64,000 nt of DNA from Actinoplanes ianthinogenes (lineage in GTDB: Bacteria > Actinomycetota > Actinomycetes > Mycobacteriales > Micromonosporaceae): assembly GCF_018324205.1 (NCBI RefSeq), contig NZ_AP023356.1:806001-870000 (forward strand), in the 5' to 3' direction. The notes under the pieces are model-generated. The model was not told where the DNA came from, searched no databases, and saw only the letters and a list, made by a program, of their open reading frames with translations. Positions 32,146-40,377 of this stretch are shown piece after piece. The position numbers and the translations under genes were made by a program. Each line of letters starts with the position of its first letter. Position 1 is the first letter of the stretch.

Positions 32146-33932
32146 CCTTCCGGCTGCGGATCTTCCTGCTGGTGCTGATCGTGGCCGGCACGGCGATCGG
32201 CGCCACCGCCTGGCTCACCCTCAGCCTCACCTCCCGCGAGGTGTCCCGGCTCAGCGCCGCCCGGGACCGGCACCAGGCGGAGATCGCCGGCGCGGTCCGC
32301 CGGTTCGGGGTCACCAACGGCCGGTGGAACGGGATCGACACGGTGGTGGCGGCGCTGTCCGAGCGCACCGGACTGCACATCCGGGTGGAGACCGAGGGTT
32401 CGACGCTGACCGACTCCGACGTGTTGCGTGGTCAGCCGGTCGGGCTGATGCAGCGGCTGGCGACGCCGGTCGACCCGGAGCCGGCGCTCGACGCGCACAC
32501 CCAGCAGGAGGTCTCGGCGATCACCCTGACCGCCCGGGCCGAGGCCGTCGATCTCAGCACCGAGGAGCGCAAACGCCGGGCGGTGCGGCACCTGGCCGGC
32601 CCGGTCCCGGCGCGCCCTGCGCTGCCGGCCGACCTGTTCGCGGCGCTGCCTCGCGACAGTGGGCTGGCCGGCCCGGAGGCGAAGGCGTATTACCAGCTCG
32701 TGCAGTACCGGGCCGGGCTGGCCGCGGTGCGCTGCGCGGCGGACAAGCACGCGATCCGGCTGCCCGCGCTCGCCTTGGAGGGCTCGCCCTACCTGAGTGC
32801 CGAGCAGCGGGCGGCCGCGCCGGACTGCGTCCGGTCCGCCCAGGAGAAGGTGCTGCGCGACACCGAGTGGCTGGACGAGTGGTGGCAGCAGTTCGCCCAG
32901 TGCCGCATCGACCCGATGACCGTCTTCGATCAGTGCCTGGCGCCGGCCTTCAGCGAGGCGGTGGGAAGCACCGGGGCCGTCCCGGTACGCATCTACTTCG
33001 GCGCCGGGCGCGACCAGGACCTGGCCGGGCTGGGCCGGCCGGCGCTGATCGGCGCGGCCGGGCTGCTGGTCGTGGCGGCGCTCGGCACCGCCTGGATCGC
33101 CCGCCGGATCAGCCGGCCGGTGCGGGCGATCACCGGGGCGTCGCTCCAGCTCGCGGCCGGGCGGCTGGACGTGCGGGTGCCCACCTCCGGCAAGGACGAG
33201 CTGGCGTTCCTGTCCGCGTCGTTCAACGCGATGGCCGAGGCGGTGCAGCGCAGTGAGGAACGCCAGCGCCGGTTGGTCGCCGACGTCGCCCACGAGCTGC
33301 GCACGCCGCTGTCGAACCTGCGCGGGTACCTGGAGGGGCTGGCCGACGGGGTGATCGAGCCGACGCCGGAGCTGTTCGCCTCGCTGCACGAGGAGACGCT
33401 GCTGCAACGCCGGATCCTGGACGACCTTCAGGTGCTGGCGCTGGCCGAGAACGGGGATCTGGCGTACAACAGCGAGCCGCTGGACCTGTCCGAGCTGGCC
33501 GAGTCGGCGGTGACCGCGCACCGGGCGGTGGCCGCGAACGCGGGGCTGCACCTGCTGATCGACGCGCCGGTGCCGGTAGAGGTCAGGGCCGACCCGGACC
33601 GGCTGCGCCAGGTGCTGGGAAACCTGCTGAGCAACGCGATCCGGTACACCGACGCCGGTGGCCAGGTCGAGGTGAAGGTGAGCCGGGACGAGCTGACCGC
33701 GATCCTGACCGTGCGGGACACCGGGGTGGGGATGACCCCCGAGGAGGTGTCCCGGGTGTTCGACCGGTTCTGGCGGGCCGACCCGGCCCGGCACCGGGCG
33801 ACCGGTGGCTCGGGGCTGGGGCTGACCATCTCCCGGCGGATCGCCGAGGACCATGGCGGGACGATCACGGCGAGCAGCTCGCCCGGGCTGGGGACGACCT
33901 TCACCGTCCGGTTGCCGGCCGAGATGCGCTGA
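32142..33932 (+). CDS. Sensor histidine kinase (EnvZ/PhoR type)
   Basis: A 596-aa transmembrane kinase: first membrane segment at 5-27 (IFLLVLIVAGTAIGATAWL), a ~270-residue extracytoplasmic sensor with Cys pairs, second membrane segment near 300-320 (PALIGAAGLLVVAALGTAWIA), HAMP domain (RRISRPVRAITGASLQLAAG), HisKA with His384 in VADVAHELRTPLSN, and HATPase_c (NLLSNAIRYT, DTGVGM, GSGLGLTISRRIA). The sensor is larger than most PhoR-like kinases. It partners the preceding OmpR-type regulator; the stimulus is unknown. Confidence 0.94.
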   Translation: MTFRLRIFLLVLIVAGTAIGATAWLTLSLTSREVSRLSAARDRHQAEIAGAVRRFGVTNGRWNGIDTVVAALSERTGLHIRVETEGSTLTDSDVLRGQPVGLMQRLATPVDPEPALDAHTQQEVSAITLTARAEAVDLSTEERKRRAVRHLAGPVPARPALPADLFAALPRDSGLAGPEAKAYYQLVQYRAGLAAVRCAADKHAIRLPALALEGSPYLSAEQRAAAPDCVRSAQEKVLRDTEWLDEWWQQFAQCRIDPMTVFDQCLAPAFSEAVGSTGAVPVRIYFGAGRDQDLAGLGRPALIGAAGLLVVAALGTAWIARRISRPVRAITGASLQLAAGRLDVRVPTSGKDELAFLSASFNAMAEAVQRSEERQRRLVADVAHELRTPLSNLRGYLEGLADGVIEPTPELFASLHEETLLQRRILDDLQVLALAENGDLAYNSEPLDLSELAESAVTAHRAVAANAGLHLLIDAPVPVEVRADPDRLRQVLGNLLSNAIRYTDAGGQVEVKVSRDELTAILTVRDTGVGMTPEEVSRVFDRFWRADPARHRATGGSGLGLTISRRIAEDHGGTITASSSPGLGTTFTVRLPAEMR

Positions 33933-34764
33933 GCAGCCGGCGCAGGGTGCTGCGGCCGAGGCGGGCCATCGTCGGGTTGGTCCGGTGGTAATACCAGACC
34001 AGGCCCATCGCCTGCTGGAACGCCCAGGCCCGGCCCCGCTCCCAGTCCAGGTCGCCGCACTTGAGCTCGGCGCGGAGCACCTCGCGGGCGCCGGCGTCGA
34101 ACAGGTGCCAGGCGCAGACCAGGTCGAGGGCCGGGTCGGACGGGCCGAAGCCGCCGACGTCGAGCACCCCGGTGAGCCGGTCGCCGCCGGTGAGCAGGTT
34201 GCCGGGGATCAGGTCGCGGTGACACATCACGTCCGGGGTCTCGCGGGGCAGCTCGCGCAGCTCGGCCCAGAGCCGCCGCAGCGGCGGGACGTCCAGCAGC
34301 CCCTCGCTGCGCCGGAAGCAGTCGGCCAGGTAGTCGTCGTGGTCGGGCAGGTGACCGCCCCGGCCCCGGCCGCGGAAAGTCCGGTCGCCGGGATCGAGCG
34401 CGCGGACGCCGGCGATGAACTCGGCGAGGTCACGGGCGAGACCCTCGCTGTCCGCGTGGGAGTCCTCGGTGGGCACGTCGCCGGGCAGCCAGGTCTGCAC
34501 CGCCCATCGGCGGGGGAAGCCGAGACCCGGCTCGCCGAGCGCGATCGGCTCCGGGGTGCGGAACCGGGTCGCGCCGAGCAGCTCCCGGGCGGCCGCCGCC
34601 TCGGCGACCAGGTCCTCCTCCTGCTGCGGGAACCGGACGGCCAGCTCGTCCCCGAGCCGGAAGACGGCGTTGACCGTGCCGTGCGTGCCGACCCGCTCGA
34701 TCGGCAGATGACGCCACTGCGGGAACTGCGCGTCGATCAGGTCGCGGGCAAGCTCCGGCTTCAC
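33901..34764 (-). CDS. Aminoglycoside phosphotransferase-family kinase
   Basis: A 287-aa APH-fold kinase. The N-lobe has VGTHGTVNAVFRLGDELAVRFP, the catalytic loop is VMCHRDLIPGNLL (HxDxxxxN), and the metal-binding DxG is in GVLDVGGFGPSDPALDL. Such proteins phosphorylate small alcohols such as aminoglycosides, fructosamines or macrolides; resistance is possible but not shown. It is coupled to the upstream esterase gene by a GTGA overlap. Its last 32 bases overlap the convergent histidine kinase gene. Confidence 0.9.
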   Translation of the reverse strand: MKPELARDLIDAQFPQWRHLPIERVGTHGTVNAVFRLGDELAVRFPQQEEDLVAEAAAARELLGATRFRTPEPIALGEPGLGFPRRWAVQTWLPGDVPTEDSHADSEGLARDLAEFIAGVRALDPGDRTFRGRGRGGHLPDHDDYLADCFRRSEGLLDVPPLRRLWAELRELPRETPDVMCHRDLIPGNLLTGGDRLTGVLDVGGFGPSDPALDLVCAWHLFDAGAREVLRAELKCGDLDWERGRAWAFQQAMGLVWYYHRTNPTMARLGRSTLRRLLSASRPATGR

Positions 34765-35657
34765 GGCAGCAGGCCGTAACGGCGCGTGGCGGTCGGGTCC
34801 TGACGGGCGGCCTCGGCGAGCTCGTCGGCCATCATCACGCGGACCGCCGTCGACGCCGACGGGCCGAAGGCGTCGAAGCGCGGCGGATCGCCCTGCTTCC
34901 ACTCCCGCCAAGCCTGCTCCAGCGCGAGGTCGTCATCGTGGGGCGGGGTCAGCGCCGCCGCCACGAACGTGAACGCCGCCCGCATCGACGCGGTGGCCTC
35001 CGGGCCGACGTGATCCGCGCCGCCGACCAGGTGATAGTCGTGCGCGATGTCGAGATCCCACAGGTCGCGGTGCAGCTGCTCGGTGCCGTCGTGCAGGTTG
35101 AACACGTCCCGGTCGCCGCAGCGCAGCATGATCGGCAGGCCGCTGGCGCGGATGGCGCCGGCGTTGGCGCGCAGTCGCTGCGGGACGCTCTCGTCGGTCT
35201 CCGCGGCCAGCTGGGCCAGCACGCTGAGCGTGTTGCGGGCCCGCGGCTCGCCCTCCGGGATCAGCGCCGGGGAGATCGCCGCGACCGCGCTGAACCGTCC
35301 CGGGTCGGCGAACGCGATCCGCAGCGCGCCGAACCCGCCCATCGAGCTGCCCAGCAGCGCGATCCGCGTGACGTTGAACTCAGCCGGAAGCTCCTCGGCG
35401 ACCACCCGCTCCCAGCCGCCGAGGTAGAAACCGCCGACGGTGGGCGTGGAGACGCAGGCGATCACGGCGCGCGGCAGATCGACGCTCTCGATGATCGGTT
35501 GCATCATGGCGAGGACGTCGGCCGATGAATTCGCCCCGTGGAGCAGCAGGATCAGCGGCAGCGGCTCCTCCCGGGACCAGCCGTCCGGCGTGAGCGCGGT
35601 CCAGGACAGCTCGGTGCCGACGATCTTGCTGGCCAGGGTGCCACGGGTCAGGTGCAT
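34761..35657 (-). CDS. Alpha/beta hydrolase (esterase D-like)
   Basis: A 298-aa serine hydrolase of the esterase D/S-formylglutathione hydrolase style: oxyanion HGANSSAD, nucleophile Ser105 in LLGSSMGGFGAL, likely Asp in RCGDRDVFN and His in GGADHVGPE. A ~60-residue C-terminal extension (DDDLALEQAWREWKQGDPPR onward) is not part of the catalytic fold. No signal peptide, so cytoplasmic. First gene of a two-gene unit with the kinase. Confidence 0.88.
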   Translation of the reverse strand: MHLTRGTLASKIVGTELSWTALTPDGWSREEPLPLILLLHGANSSADVLAMMQPIIESVDLPRAVIACVSTPTVGGFYLGGWERVVAEELPAEFNVTRIALLGSSMGGFGALRIAFADPGRFSAVAAISPALIPEGEPRARNTLSVLAQLAAETDESVPQRLRANAGAIRASGLPIMLRCGDRDVFNLHDGTEQLHRDLWDLDIAHDYHLVGGADHVGPEATASMRAAFTFVAAALTPPHDDDLALEQAWREWKQGDPPRFDAFGPSASTAVRVMMADELAEAARQDPTATRRYGLLP

Positions 35658-35724
35658 GCCGCGGAGCCTTTCAGGCGGCCATGATCCCGGCCACTGTTTT
35701 ACGCAAGTGCACAGAAAGCCCCTC

Positions 35725-35730
35725 TAGACT
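35725..35730 (+). promoter_or_regulatory. Leaderless -10 element of the GtrA-family gene
   Basis: TAGACT ends seven bases before the ATG at 35738 and no Shine-Dalgarno is present. The same hexamer occurs at the same spacing before marR and the NDK-like operon. Confidence 0.5.
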
Positions 35731-35737
35731 CGCGCGA

Positions 35738-36274
35738 ATGTGGCTGAACCGGCTGTGGCGCAAACATCATGAAGCGGCGAAGTTCCTGATCGTCGGCGGC
35801 ATCTGTTTCCTCGCCACCACCGCCCTCAACTACCTGCTCAAACTGACCGTGCTGCACGAGAAGCCGGTCACCGCCCTGGCCTTCGCCACCGTGGTCGCCA
35901 CGATCCTGTCGTATGTGTTGAACAGGGAGTGGTCGTTCCGCACCCGAGGCGGCCGTGAGCAGCATCACGAGGCGGCGCTGTTCTTCGCGGTCAGCGCGAT
36001 CGGTATCGGTCTCAACGTGTTGCCCCTCGCGGTCTCCCGCTACGTGCTCGACCTGCGCGTGCCGGACGTCAGCCGCCCGGTGCAGGAGATCGCCGACTTC
36101 GCCAGCGGCATCATCCTCGGCACGCTGATCGCGATGGTGTTCCGGTTGTGGGCATTCAAGCGGTTCGTCTTCCCGCACGCCGAGGCACGTCAGCACCGCG
36201 CGTCCGTCCCGGGCCCGCGCAGCAAGCTCCTGCGCCACGAGCCCGCCAAGCCGAGCGCCAAGCCCCGCCGTTAG
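35738..36274 (+). CDS. GtrA family membrane protein
   Basis: A 178-aa protein with the four-membrane-segment GtrA core (EAAKFLIVGGICFLATTALNYL; ALAFATVVATILSYVLNREWSF; ALFFAVSAIGIGLNVLPLAV; FASGIILGTLIAMVFRLWAFKRFVF). GtrA-like proteins are thought to translocate lipid-linked sugars for cell-wall polysaccharide modification. The NREWSFRTRGG and RLWAFKRFVF signatures are intact. The last ~30 residues are a basic cytoplasmic tail. Single gene. Confidence 0.92.
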   Translation: MWLNRLWRKHHEAAKFLIVGGICFLATTALNYLLKLTVLHEKPVTALAFATVVATILSYVLNREWSFRTRGGREQHHEAALFFAVSAIGIGLNVLPLAVSRYVLDLRVPDVSRPVQEIADFASGIILGTLIAMVFRLWAFKRFVFPHAEARQHRASVPGPRSKLLRHEPAKPSAKPRR

Positions 36275-36572
36275 CTCACCCTTCTTTCGGTACGGTCAGA
36301 GCCCTCCCGCCGTGGCCGTCCCCGCGAGGCCGGCTCTTCGCCGGTCGCGGCCGCGCCCCGGGCCGCCGGTCGGGTTCGAAGGCTCGAACAGGACCGTCAG
36401 TGGCGGCCCGCCGGCGGCGCGGAACGGCCGGGGAGTCGCGGTCTGACAGCGCGGGACAGCCGCACGGTCGCCGGTGCATCGCGATCTGCCGCGCGCGGCG
36501 GTCCGGGTTCACGGCTGGGCCCGGCGTTTGTCCCGTACGCCCGCAGCAAACCGTGGCAGCGTCCCAGTCTCT

Positions 36573-36629
36573 CCGGCTGGTCCTGGTGGCCCTATCCCGT
36601 GCCCGGACCGGGCCACCAAGACCAGCCGG
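36573..36629. repeat. Inverted copy of the 63-bp repeat core
   Basis: The 20 bases at 36573-36592 (CCGGCTGGTCCTGGTGGCCC) are the exact reverse complement of the core of the 63-bp repeat units that follow. With the first unit (36610-36629, one mismatch) they form a 20-bp hairpin with a 17-nt loop. From 36275 to 36572 nothing else was recognised. Confidence 0.7.
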
Positions 36630-37069
36630 CACCACCGAGCTGGCACCCACCGCCCTAACCCAGACCCGCACAGGGCCACCAAGACCAGCCGGCACCACCC
36701 AGCTGGCGCCCACCGCCCTAACCCAGACCCGCACAGGGCCACCAGAACCAGCCGGCACCACCGAGCTGGCACTCACCGCCCTAACCCAGGCCCGGACAGG
36801 GCCACCAGGACCAGCCGGCACCACCGAGCTGGAGCTCACCGCCCTAACCCTGATCCGGATAGGGCCACCAGGACCAGCCGGCACCACCGAGCTGGCACTC
36901 ACCGCCCTAACCCAGGCCCGGACAGGGCCACCAGGACCAGCCGGCACCACCCAGCTGGAGCCCACCGCCCTAACCCAGGCCCGCACAGGGCCACCAAGAC
37001 CAGCCGGCACCACCGAGCTGGAGCTCACCGCCCTAACCCGGATCCGGATAGGGCCACCAGGACCAGCTA
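36602..37069. repeat. 63-bp tandem repeat array (7.4 units)
   Basis: Seven full 63-bp units and one partial unit run from 36602 to about 37069. Each contains GGGCCACCA, ACCAGCCGGCACCACC and CTCACCGCCCTAACCC in order; units differ at a few fixed places (CCGCACA or CCGGATA or CCGGACA; GAGCTGG or CAGCTGG). The unit is 21 codons, so several frames stay open on both strands, but no start signal, codon bias or family supports coding. Between 37070 and 37296 nothing else was seen. Confidence 0.85.
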
Positions 37070-37296
37070 CCGAATGCACCGAACGGGGCAGGCGGCGTTG
37101 CCGAGGGTTCGCGGGCCGCGCGGGGCGGTCCGGAGTTGGGCGGAGCGTCGCGGAGTGGGTTGGGGCGGGACGCTTTGGGCGTATCGGAAACTGGGGTGGC
37201 AAGGGGCAGGGACTGCCCGGCGGCGGCCAGTGATCTTGGTCCGGACCGTCCGATAGGTGGGTATGGGTGGGCGGCCCGGCGTGGAAAAGTGTCCGG

Positions 37297-40227
37297 GTGC
37301 AGATCGATCTGGGTGATGCCGCCTCGGCCGTTGGGACAGTGCGTGACGGTGGGCGGGTGGTCAGCGTCGAGGCCGCGGGACGTCGTGCGGCCGGATGCCT
37401 GATCGCGGGGCGGCTCGTGCTCACATCGGCCCGGGCTACTCCCGTGGTGGGTTCGGAGGTGACTGTCTGCTTGGTGGCTTCCGGACGCAGCTTCGCCGGG
37501 GTGGTGACGTGGCGGGGCACGCCGGGTGGGTCCGGGGACGCGGCGCTGGTCAGGATCGACGATCCGGCTTGGCGCGGCGAGGTGGGTGGGCCGCATCCGG
37601 AGTTCGGGCGGCTGGTGACCAACCGGTCTGGGATGCCCGCGGAGGCATGGGGGATCCAGCGGGCGGAGTGGACGGTGGCGGTGACGCCGTGGGCGGTTAC
37701 CGGCGTCGTGCGGGCCGATCGATTCGTGCCGGGCGATATCGAGAAAGTCGGAAATGCCGGGGATTCCGGTAATGACCGTGGCTTCGGGATCGAGCAGGGC
37801 TTCGGGAGCGGGGACGGCGCTGGGAATGCGGGCGCTCCCGGGAGCCTCCGCGGTTTCGGGACGGGCGGCGGGTTCGGGGACGGCGAGGGCTTTGGGATTG
37901 GTGGGGGTGTTGGGGGCTCTGGGGGTTCGGGGGCTGAGCTGTCCGGCGCCGGGGTGTTCTGCGGCGGGCTGCTGGTCGGGGTGATCGCCGACGGGCTGGC
38001 GGTGACGCTGGTCAGTGCGCTTTGCCGGGAGCGGGGCTTCCTGGAGGCGGCCGGGGCGGCGGTGGCCCGGCTGTTGCCGGTCGAGTTGGCTGCGGGGCGG
38101 GCGGGTGAGCCGGTCGGGCCGCGGTCGCCGGCGGCGTTGTTGCGGGCCGGGGCCCGGGTGGTCGGGTTCCGGGGGCGGCATCGGCTGATGGACGAGTTGG
38201 GAGCCTGGTGCTCCGGGGCCGGGTTCGCGGCGTTGCTGCTGCACGGGGCGGCCGGTCAGGGCAAGTCGCGGGTCGCCCATGAGCTGGCGGGGCGGCTGAC
38301 CGCGGGCGGCTGGGCGACGCTGTGGCTCGGCGAGACCGCGCCGGACGAGGCGGTTGCGGCGGTCGCCGACGTGGTGGTGCCGCTGCTGGTCGTGGTGGAC
38401 GGGGCGGAGAGCCGTCCGGAGCAGCTCCGGGCGTTGCTGGCGGCGTGCGCCCGGCACGACGGGGTGCGGCCGCTGCGGGTGCTGCTGCTGGCCCGGACCG
38501 CCGGTGACTGGTGGCAGCTGGTGCGGGGCGACCGGCTGCTCGACGGCGCCGCGGTGATGGAACTGCCGGTGCTGGACGACGAGCAGGACGGGCGGTTCGC
38601 AGCATACCGGGCGGCGGTGCACGACCTGGCGGCCGCACTGCCGCACGTGCCCGGGCACGGCGCGCACCACTGGCCGACGGTGGCGGAGCGGCTGACCGAG
38701 GAGCCGCACGACGCGGGCGGCCGGGCGCTGACCGTGCAGATGCGGGCGCTCGCCGACCTGCTGGACGCGGTCGGGTTCGGCGCGGCGGCGGCCCGGCGCA
38801 AACCGGCCGAGGATCGGTTGCTCACGCACGAGCAGCGGTACTGGGCCTTCACCGCGGCCTGGCACGGCCTGGACCTGCCCGATCCGGTGGCGCAGGACGT
38901 GCTGGCCGTCGCGGTGCTGGTCAGCCCCACCGACGAGGAGCAGGCGGACCGGCTGCTCCGCGCCATCCCGGCGCTCGCCGGCAAGCCTCGCGGGGACCGT
39001 GACGCGATCCGGAACTGGCTGGCCGACCTCTTCCCGGCCACCGACGGCCGGCCGTGGGGCGGGCTGCGGCCGGACCGCCTCGCCGAACGCTTCGCCGGGC
39101 TGCGCCTGGCCTCCTCCCCCGGCCTGCCCCGGCCGCTGCTGCCGGAGCTCACCGACGGCCAGCGGCGACGGCTGCTGACCATGTGGGCACGGGCCGCGCG
39201 GCACACCGACCTGACCGACCGGCTCAGCGTTCCGCTGACCAGCCTGTGCCTGCGGCACGCCGACCTGCTCACCCCGGCCACGGTCGAGGCGGCCACCAGC
39301 GTGCCGGCCGCCGCGCCGCTGGTCACCGCGCTGCGGCGGATCAGCGCCGACCCGGCCACCGGCGTGGACCGGCTGATCGCGATCGCCGACCGGCTGCCCC
39401 GGACCGGCGACCTCGCCCCGCTCGCCGCCGACATCACTCAGCGGATCGCCGACCTGCACCGGCAGGCCGGGCGGGCGCCCGAACTCGCCACGGCGCTGAA
39501 CAACCTGTCGGTCCGGCTCGGCGACCTGGAGCGGCACGCGCCGGCGCTGGCCGCGATCGAGGAGGCCGTGGTGGTGCACCGGCAGCTCGCCGCCGAGGAC
39601 CCGGCGGCCTACGAGGCGGCGCTGGCCCGGTCGCTGAGCAGCCTGGCGGTCCGGCTCGGCGTGCTGGAGCAGCCGGAGCCGTCGCTGGTGGCGGTCGCGG
39701 AGGCGACCGAGATCTACAGCCGGCTCGCGGCTCGGGAACCGGACACGTACCGGTCCGACCTGGCCGGGGCGCTGCTGAACCTGTCGCTGGGGTTCGGGGC
39801 GGTGGAGCAGTATCCGCAGGCGCTGGCGGCGATCGAGGAGTCGGTGATCCTGCACCGGCGGCTCGCCGATGTGGAGCCGGAACGGTACCTGCCGGAGCTG
39901 GCGGCCGCACTGAGCGTCCTGGGGATCAGCCTGGGCATCCTGGACCGCAACGAGCCCAGCCGGACGGTGGCCGAGGAGGCCGTGGTGATCCGGCGGCGGC
40001 TGGCCGAGCAGCAGCCGGACGCGTACCTGCCGAGTCTGGCGTCGGCGCTGACCGACCTGGCGGTGCGCCGGATCGTGCTCGGCGAGAAGGAGGCCGCGCT
40101 CGAGGCGGTCGAGGAGGCGCTCACCATTCGCTATCAGCTCGCCGAGGAGCGTCCGGAGACCGCGGGCGAAGATCTGGAGTGGTCGCTGCACGTGCACAGC
40201 GTGATCTCCGGGCAGGCGGACGGGTGA
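37297..40227 (+). CDS. Pseudo-trypsin/STAND NTPase/TPR protein
   Basis: A 976-aa multidomain protein. Residues 1-240: trypsin-like fold with lost catalytic residues (GCLIAGRLVLTSARATP where TAAHC is expected; GAGVFCGGLLVGVI where GxSGGP is expected). It contains a ~60-residue Gly/Phe-rich insert (~150-215). Residues ~300-640: STAND-type P-loop NTPase, Walker A HGAAGQGKSR (~314-323) and Walker B PLLVVVDGAES. Residues ~725-970: TPR repeats of the ALNNLSVRLGDLERHAPALA type. Such proteins act as sensors in bacterial conflict or regulated cell death (family inference). GTG 37297 is chosen as AAAAGT lies six bases upstream. Confidence 0.85.
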   Translation: MQIDLGDAASAVGTVRDGGRVVSVEAAGRRAAGCLIAGRLVLTSARATPVVGSEVTVCLVASGRSFAGVVTWRGTPGGSGDAALVRIDDPAWRGEVGGPHPEFGRLVTNRSGMPAEAWGIQRAEWTVAVTPWAVTGVVRADRFVPGDIEKVGNAGDSGNDRGFGIEQGFGSGDGAGNAGAPGSLRGFGTGGGFGDGEGFGIGGGVGGSGGSGAELSGAGVFCGGLLVGVIADGLAVTLVSALCRERGFLEAAGAAVARLLPVELAAGRAGEPVGPRSPAALLRAGARVVGFRGRHRLMDELGAWCSGAGFAALLLHGAAGQGKSRVAHELAGRLTAGGWATLWLGETAPDEAVAAVADVVVPLLVVVDGAESRPEQLRALLAACARHDGVRPLRVLLLARTAGDWWQLVRGDRLLDGAAVMELPVLDDEQDGRFAAYRAAVHDLAAALPHVPGHGAHHWPTVAERLTEEPHDAGGRALTVQMRALADLLDAVGFGAAAARRKPAEDRLLTHEQRYWAFTAAWHGLDLPDPVAQDVLAVAVLVSPTDEEQADRLLRAIPALAGKPRGDRDAIRNWLADLFPATDGRPWGGLRPDRLAERFAGLRLASSPGLPRPLLPELTDGQRRRLLTMWARAARHTDLTDRLSVPLTSLCLRHADLLTPATVEAATSVPAAAPLVTALRRISADPATGVDRLIAIADRLPRTGDLAPLAADITQRIADLHRQAGRAPELATALNNLSVRLGDLERHAPALAAIEEAVVVHRQLAAEDPAAYEAALARSLSSLAVRLGVLEQPEPSLVAVAEATEIYSRLAAREPDTYRSDLAGALLNLSLGFGAVEQYPQALAAIEESVILHRRLADVEPERYLPELAAALSVLGISLGILDRNEPSRTVAEEAVVIRRRLAEQQPDAYLPSLASALTDLAVRRIVLGEKEAALEAVEEALTIRYQLAEERPETAGEDLEWSLHVHSVISGQADG

Positions 40228-40377
40228 CGGGCTCATGGCGTACGCAAGGAATTGTGGGAATGTGATGAAGAAGTCTCACGGGTTCCGATGGGGACTGAGA
40301 AGCGTGCAGGAACCGCACAGGTTCTTCACAAGCTGAACCTACGGTCACCTCCTCAGGACGACGAGGGGGAGGCCGAA

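Noticed and set aside
20672..37069. CRISPR arrays at 20672-21174 and 36602-37069
   Set aside because: The repeats are directly tandem without unique spacers and no cas genes are in the window.
36148..37622. Repetitive proteins encoded by the 63-bp array on either strand
   Set aside because: Frames on both strands are open only because the unit is 63 bp and GC-rich; the gtrA and STAND genes overlap their ends.
37297..38020. Active serine protease in the STAND protein
   Set aside because: The expected His (TAAHC) reads TSARA and the GDSGGP site reads GAGVFCGG.
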